A stretch of DNA of 64,000 nt, from NCBI RefSeq assembly GCF_900104675.1, contig NZ_LT629945.1:1726756-1790755 (forward strand), in the 5' to 3' direction. Of the stretch, positions 60,245-64,000 are shown piece after piece; position 1 is the stretch's first letter; each line of letters starts with the position of its first letter. The notes beneath the pieces were generated by a model. It was not told the origin of the DNA and did not search any database. It was given only the letters and a program-made list of their open reading frames with translations. The stretch is from Angelakisella massiliensis. Its GTDB lineage: Bacteria; Bacillota; Clostridia; Oscillospirales; Ruminococcaceae. The position numbers and the translations under genes are program-made.

Positions 60245-60460
60245 TTATGCCCCGGCTTCCTCTTTCTGCCGCTTATCGGCATATTTGCGGAACACCTCAT
60301 AAAGCTGCTGCTCCAGTTCCCGGCGTTTGGTCGCTTCCTGCTCCGGCGTGAACACCGGGGAGAGGTTTTCCAGCGTGATTTCCTTTCCCTGAAAAGTCAC
60401 GACTTCTGTTTCCTTTTTGTATCTGATATTGTTACTTATAAAATCACCTTTCCTTTCCAT
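60245..60460 (-). CDS. Small TnpW-like protein
   Basis: A 71-residue basic/acidic protein, with ETEVVTFQGKEITLENLSPV in the middle and a helical RRELEQQLYEVFRKYADK near the C-terminus. Small proteins of this size lie between MobV and the serine recombinase in mobilizable transposons and are sometimes called TnpW; the role is unknown. It overlaps the MobV gene by 17 bp. Confidence 0.6.
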   Translation of the reverse strand: MERKGDFISNNIRYKKETEVVTFQGKEITLENLSPVFTPEQEATKRRELEQQLYEVFRKYADKRQKEEAGA

Positions 60461-61388
60461 ACTGCCGCTGCTGCCGTTTCAGTTCCGCCAGTATATCCGG
60501 CGGGATACGGTCAACCAGCCTTTGCATATCGTGCAGTTCGCTTTCCAGCTTTGCCCGCTCCATGCGGTCTTTGATTTTGCCGCTCTCGCTGGCTCTGGCT
60601 CGTGCTTCCAGCTTCTCATTTTCTGCCAGCAGGTCATTGATTGTGACCTTGTACTTTTTCAACTGCCCGGAGAAATTCTCCATCTGCGGGAACCACTTTT
60701 TCAGCATGGAGAGGGCTTCCTCTTTTTTCTTTCCGGCGTTCAGCGGGTTAATGCCGTCCAGTGTGGCTTCAATGGCTCTTGCCTGCCGGGAGAGGGAAAC
60801 CGCCTGTTTGAAAAGCCGGGTGGGGATATGCTTCCGGCCTGTCTTGCTGGCGCTTTCCCCACGCTCCAAGTCGGGATATTTCTCCACCATGTAGGCGTGA
60901 AAATCATCCTGCCACTTCGTCAGGTTTGCCCGGTTGCCGATAATCTCCTTAGCGCACAGGCGGTTGTCCTTTGTCAGCGGAACAAAGGTCAAATGCAGGT
61001 GGGGCGTTTTCTCGTCCATGTGTACCACCGCCGACACGATATTTTCCCGCCCTACCCGGTGGGTGAGGAAATCCGCCGCCCTCTGGAAAAACGCCTGTAT
61101 CTCCTTTGGGGATTTCCCCTTGAAAAACTCCGGGCTGGCGGTTATCAGCGTATCGACAAACCGTGTGCTGTCCTTGCGGGTTCGGCACCCGGCCTGCTCA
61201 ATCCGGCTCTGAATGAAGTGGTAATAGCGTCCCTCCGGCTTGACGATATGGAAGTTGTATTTGCTCCGGCTGGTGTCAATATCAGGGTTGCTGGCGTATT
61301 GGTCTTTCTGCCGTTCGTGATGGGCTTCCAGCGGCCTTGCCGGGTTGCCCTTGTGCTTCTCAAAACGCAAAATTGCGTGCTGTGCCAT
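60444..61388 (-). CDS. MobV relaxase
   Basis: A 314-residue Mob/Pre-type relaxase that nicks the element's oriT for mobilisation by a conjugative helper. The N-terminus has MAQHAILRFEKHKGN and the metal-binding site is HMDEKTPHLHLTFVP. A coiled coil fills the C-terminus. AAAGGAGCAGA precedes the ATG. Candidate oriT hairpins lie at 62693-62737. The helper could be the ICE at the left of this window. Confidence 0.88.
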   Translation of the reverse strand: MAQHAILRFEKHKGNPARPLEAHHERQKDQYASNPDIDTSRSKYNFHIVKPEGRYYHFIQSRIEQAGCRTRKDSTRFVDTLITASPEFFKGKSPKEIQAFFQRAADFLTHRVGRENIVSAVVHMDEKTPHLHLTFVPLTKDNRLCAKEIIGNRANLTKWQDDFHAYMVEKYPDLERGESASKTGRKHIPTRLFKQAVSLSRQARAIEATLDGINPLNAGKKKEEALSMLKKWFPQMENFSGQLKKYKVTINDLLAENEKLEARARASESGKIKDRMERAKLESELHDMQRLVDRIPPDILAELKRQQRQYGKER

Positions 61389-61571
61389 TCTGCTCCTTTC
61401 CCCATTCCTTTCCTATCCGGGGTTTTCCACAGGGAAAATCCCGCAGAAAATAGCTCGGATAGGATTGGAATGGATAGAATATAAATCAATCTTTTTAATC
61501 TTTGTATTTCTATATACCGTCCGGTTTTCGTACTTCTCAGGAGTGATTTCCGTACTTCATGGGTACGGTTT

Positions 61572-61967
61572 TCAGCCCTCCGGCGTACCAGAACGGGATT
61601 TCTTGAAGTCGGTGTTCGGAACCGCTTCATAGGATTTTGGGAAAATGCGGTTGGGTTTTCCACAGCCCTGCTTCTGGATCTCCACCAGTCCGGCATATTG
61701 CAGTTCCCGCATGGTATTTACCGCTTTCTGCCGCCCACAGCGGAGCAGGTCAACTACCTCGCAGATGGGATAGTACAGGTAAATCCGCCCGTACTCGTCC
61801 GCCCACCCATTCTTGCGGGATAACTCTGTCCGGCGCAGGATAAAGGCGTACAACACCTTTGCCTCGTTGGACAGGGGCTTGAATGTAGGGGCTTCAAAGA
61901 GAAAATTCGGGAGCCGGGTGAAGCTGAACGCCTGTTCCGGCTGGTGAATGTAAATCGTGTTTGTCAT
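61572..61967 (-). CDS. Replication initiator RepA_N-like protein, short
   Basis: A 131-residue protein matching the N-terminal domain of RepA_N initiators: FSFTRLPNFLFEAPTFKPLS, LSNEAKVLYAFILRR and GRIYLYYPICEVVDLL. It then ends GTPEG, where longer relatives carry on with an RK/Y-rich linker and a second domain. The next 160 bp still contain AAGTACGG-type repeats seen in such linkers, with stops, so the gene has lost its C-terminal part. It sits upstream of MobV. Confidence 0.75.
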   Translation of the reverse strand: MTNTIYIHQPEQAFSFTRLPNFLFEAPTFKPLSNEAKVLYAFILRRTELSRKNGWADEYGRIYLYYPICEVVDLLRCGRQKAVNTMRELQYAGLVEIQKQGCGKPNRIFPKSYEAVPNTDFKKSRSGTPEG

Positions 61968-62077
61968 ATCGTGTTTTGTGGACGGTTAGAAGCCCGTTTT
62001 CCGGGGCGGGCGATACTTTATACCACCTGCCCCGGTTTGGGGCCTGCGAAGCCTTATAAATCAAGGCTTTTCCGCTC

Positions 62078-62491
62078 CTAACTGTCCACAGAAGACCTCC
62101 TTTTCCGTTCACTTTCTGTTTTCTGCCGCCTGTGAACTCTGGCGGCGCAGTCCGGGCAGTATTTAGCCCGGTTGGATTTGGGGACGAACACGCCGCCGCA
62201 AACCGCACAGCGTTTCATGTCCTTATCCCGGAAAATCTCCGCTTTCAGCGTCCCGTCCAGCGGCAAGACCGCCCAGCGGAACCACTTACAGCAGACCGAG
62301 AAAGAAACCGTCTGCGGGCAGGTGCAGGCGTCCCCATCGTCAAGGACAATGCAGTTGCCGTCCTCACAGCAACAGCACTCCCGGCGTATCAGGCTGGCCG
62401 CCTGTTTCTTCTGCGCCGGTGTCATGCGGTAAAGGGAACCGTCCGGCCTGCGTTCCAGCGGCGGCAAGTCTTTATAGGGGTTATCTCTCAT
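62078..62491 (-). CDS. Cysteine-rich VLP-type protein
   Basis: A 137-residue protein rich in Cys: CCCCEDGNC, CTCPQTVSFSVCCKWFRW and, further on, CAVCGGVFVPKSNRAKYCPDC, a zinc ribbon. This is the Cys_rich_VLP arrangement found in mobilizable transposons. The start at 62491 follows GGAGGGAACGC. It ends 110 bp before the RepA gene start. Function unknown; perhaps replication or regulation of the element. Confidence 0.75.
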   Translation of the reverse strand: MRDNPYKDLPPLERRPDGSLYRMTPAQKKQAASLIRRECCCCEDGNCIVLDDGDACTCPQTVSFSVCCKWFRWAVLPLDGTLKAEIFRDKDMKRCAVCGGVFVPKSNRAKYCPDCAARVHRRQKTESERKRRSSVDS

Positions 62492-62692
62492 GCGTTCCCT
62501 CCATTTTGCTTTCCATTGCCGTTCTCCCCGAAAAGGTTTCCTGCCTCGTCGTCGCAAGCTGCGTATCGCTCGTTTCGCCGCAAGCGGCAAAACTCACTCG
62601 CTCCGCTGCTCCTCCTCTCCCCACAAAGCCATGCGGCTTTGCGGGGGCCCCGACAATAGCGGCGTATTCCGGCGTTGGCACGCTCCCCGCAG

Positions 62693-62737
62693 CTTCGGGA
62701 CGTTTTGTCCCGAAGTGACCTCTGGACAAAGTGTCCA
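62693..62737. other. Two hairpins, candidate oriT of the MobV element
   Basis: CTTCGGGAC (62693-62701) with GTCCCGAAG (62707-62715) is a perfect 9-bp stem. TGGACA (62723-62728) with TGTCCA (62732-62737) is a second. Both lie in the 470-bp gap 62492-62961 that otherwise holds the XRE promoter and no gene. MobV oriT sites are hairpins of this kind, though usually near mobV. Confidence 0.4.
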
Positions 62738-62873
62738 AAAGTCCGGCTCCTGGCGGTGCTTCCCCAGCCGTGGTATTCTCTTTTCGGACGGTCATTCTGT
62801 TTTCAAGGTGCTGTCCATCGATGAACTACCCTAAGTCTACACGAAAAAAATGCAAATCCCGGCTTTTTGCGAG

Positions 62874-62922
62874 AATTGCATTTTGATGAAGTTTACACTT
62901 TGGAAATTGCATTTTTGCAATT
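62874..62922. promoter_or_regulatory. AATTGCATTTT repeats, XRE operator candidate
   Basis: AATTGCATTTT occurs at 62874-62884 and 62905-62915, 31 bp apart (three helical turns). The second copy is half of an AATTGC/GCAATT inverted repeat that covers the -35. Confidence 0.5.
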
Positions 62923-62934
62923 ATCTTGTATAAT
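62907..62934 (+). promoter_or_regulatory. Promoter of XRE regulator gene
   Basis: TTGCAT (62907-62912), a 16-bp spacer and TATAAT (62929-62934), 27 bp before the ATG at 62962. Confidence 0.65.
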
Positions 62935-62961
62935 GGAAGTATGCGGAGGAGGTGCGTGTCT

Positions 62962-63762
62962 ATGGCTTTACCCGGAACACCCGGACAGCGGATTTCCGAT
63001 TTATGCAACGGGAACCACATCACACAAAAGGAACTTGCGGAGAAGATAGGCGTTTCCGCTTCCCAATTGAGCCGCATTGTCAGCGGCGAAACAAGAACGG
63101 TAAGCAGTGATATTCTCATAGGTGTGGCAAAGGAATTTAAGGTATCGACAGACTACATACTGGGCTTGTCTACCGTGAGCGTCCGTAAAAGTTACGATAT
63201 TTCTGAATTAGGCTTGTCAGAGGGGGCCGTGAGGGGGCTTGTGACGGGTGCTGTTGATGTGCAAATCCTCAACCGTCTGTTGGAACACAGGAATTTTCCC
63301 AAGCTGATAGATTTGATACGGATTTATTTTCAGGATACGGCGGCAAAGGGCATAACAGCAAGAAACCAGCTTATCGAGATGGCAACGGCTTCCCTGTCCG
63401 ACCTGATGAAAGAACACCCGGAACACCGGGCAGAAGCGAAGCAGGATTTACAGCTTTTGAACGCCCAAAAGATGGGGGAACATGAAGCGGAGATTGAAAA
63501 AATCAAAAATGTGTTCCTGGCTATCCTGCGGGACATTAAGAAAGACATAGACAACGGGGAACAGCCGGGAGAAGCTGTGACCGCCGCTATGTTCCAAGCC
63601 ATGCGGGACGCACTGGCGGAACAGAAACAAAAACCGCTTTCCATTGACGATGTAACGGCGATGATAGCCGGACAGATTGGACAGCTTGCGCCGATGGACG
63701 AGGAAACCGCCGACCTGTTTCAGCGGTTAGTAAAGAAAATGATTGAACAGGCAGAGAAATAA
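62962..63762 (+). CDS. XRE-family regulator with long C-terminal helical domain
   Basis: A 266-residue protein. The HTH is at about residues 10-65 (TQKELAEKIGVSASQLSRIVSGETR). A long helical region follows, with EIEKIKNVFLAILRDIKKDI. The start at 62962 has GGAGGAGGTG upstream; longer starts are weaker. It is read away from the mobilization genes with its own promoter and repeat-type operators, as a control gene of the mobile element. Residues 80-130 contain LGLSEGAVRGLVTG, common to this family of element regulators. Confidence 0.85.
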   Translation: MALPGTPGQRISDLCNGNHITQKELAEKIGVSASQLSRIVSGETRTVSSDILIGVAKEFKVSTDYILGLSTVSVRKSYDISELGLSEGAVRGLVTGAVDVQILNRLLEHRNFPKLIDLIRIYFQDTAAKGITARNQLIEMATASLSDLMKEHPEHRAEAKQDLQLLNAQKMGEHEAEIEKIKNVFLAILRDIKKDIDNGEQPGEAVTAAMFQAMRDALAEQKQKPLSIDDVTAMIAGQIGQLAPMDEETADLFQRLVKKMIEQAEK

Positions 63763-63782
63763 ATGTAGGAGAATATTAGAAA

Positions 63783-63977
63783 ATGGGAAAAAGCAACTCG
63801 TACTATATGCAGCTTCATGTAGAAGCACTGTTTACAATGAATGAAAAGAACGAACTTATGACTATAAGGGAACCATGGGACTCCACTTCACAGCCGGCTC
63901 CCCGCTTCTATTTGACAAGACCACTTTACGAAAAACCACATACTTATTTTCGTGCTGACGTACCGAAAGAATTATGA
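63783..63977 (+). CDS. Small hypothetical protein
   Basis: A 64-residue protein (MGKSNSYYMQLHVEALFTMN at the N-terminus), preceded by GTAGGAGAATATT, 20 bp after the XRE gene. I do not recognise it. It is followed by a promoter for the next gene beyond the edge. It is probably the start of the element's cargo. Confidence 0.5.
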   Translation: MGKSNSYYMQLHVEALFTMNEKNELMTIREPWDSTSQPAPRFYLTRPLYEKPHTYFRADVPKEL

Positions 63978-63983
63978 TATAAT
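63955..63983 (+). promoter_or_regulatory. Promoter at window edge
   Basis: CTGACG (63955-63960), a 17-bp spacer and TATAAT (63978-63983), leading out of the window toward an unseen cargo gene. Confidence 0.55.
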
Positions 63984-64000
63984 GAGTTATCAACAAATCA

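Noticed and set aside
1-64000. CRISPR array or rRNA operon
   Set aside because: No regularly spaced direct repeats of the right length and no rRNA-like sequence were seen.

Overview
The window looks like chromosome of a gut-type, low-GC-phylum anaerobe of the class Clostridia (an Oscillospiraceae-like bacterium is my best guess). The reasons are strong Shine-Dalgarno sites with ATG/GTG/TTG starts, a Firmicutes-type conjugative element with a PrgI/VirB4/VirD4/M23 hydrolase set, a YesM/YesN two-component pair, a Crp/Fnr-controlled molybdenum hydroxylase, and an IS200 plus MobV/serine-recombinase mobile element. Species cannot be named from sequence alone.

Bases 1 to about 40,880 are most of an integrative conjugative element (ICE). 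Almost everything is read on the minus strand, from about 40.6 kb down to 2.9 kb. The transfer core is a MobP3-type relaxase with an RHH accessory protein and a repeat-rich candidate oriT (7.3-7.9 kb), a VirD4 coupling protein, a Toprim protein, a VirB4 ATPase, PrgI, a VirB6/TrbL-like channel protein, a small VirB2-like membrane protein and an M23 cell-wall hydrolase. Mixed with these are a surface module (thioester/SpaA adhesin, CAP protein, sortase, membrane-anchored protein), defence and counter-defence genes (C5 and Dam-type methylases, three large ArdA-like proteins), a MNT/HEPN toxin-antitoxin pair with a solitary Phd-type antitoxin on the plus strand, and cargo that includes an amidoligase with a gamma-glutamylcyclotransferase. 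No ICE integrase is present, so the left end lies outside. The right end is marked by a tRNA 3-prime fragment at about 40,860.

Bases 41.0-58.4 kb are chromosomal. They hold tRNA-Arg(CCG), a histidine-phosphatase/HD fusion, a tandemly duplicated 218-bp noncoding unit, a HAD phosphatase, and a Crp/Fnr regulator divergent from a molybdenum-hydroxylase operon. In that operon the FAD subunit carries a whole GltD-like oxidoreductase inserted inside it, and a degenerate paralogue follows. Next come a Gfo/Idh/MocA dehydrogenase, a YesN response regulator and a YesM kinase in one overlapping operon, divergent from a sugar-binding lipoprotein.

From 58.4 kb on, the expected ABC permease genes are missing. 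An IS200-type element starts there, and its tnpA is cut after about 15 codons by a second mobilizable element: serine recombinase, small TnpW-like protein, MobV relaxase, truncated RepA, cysteine-rich protein, XRE regulator and the start of cargo. That element runs off the right edge.
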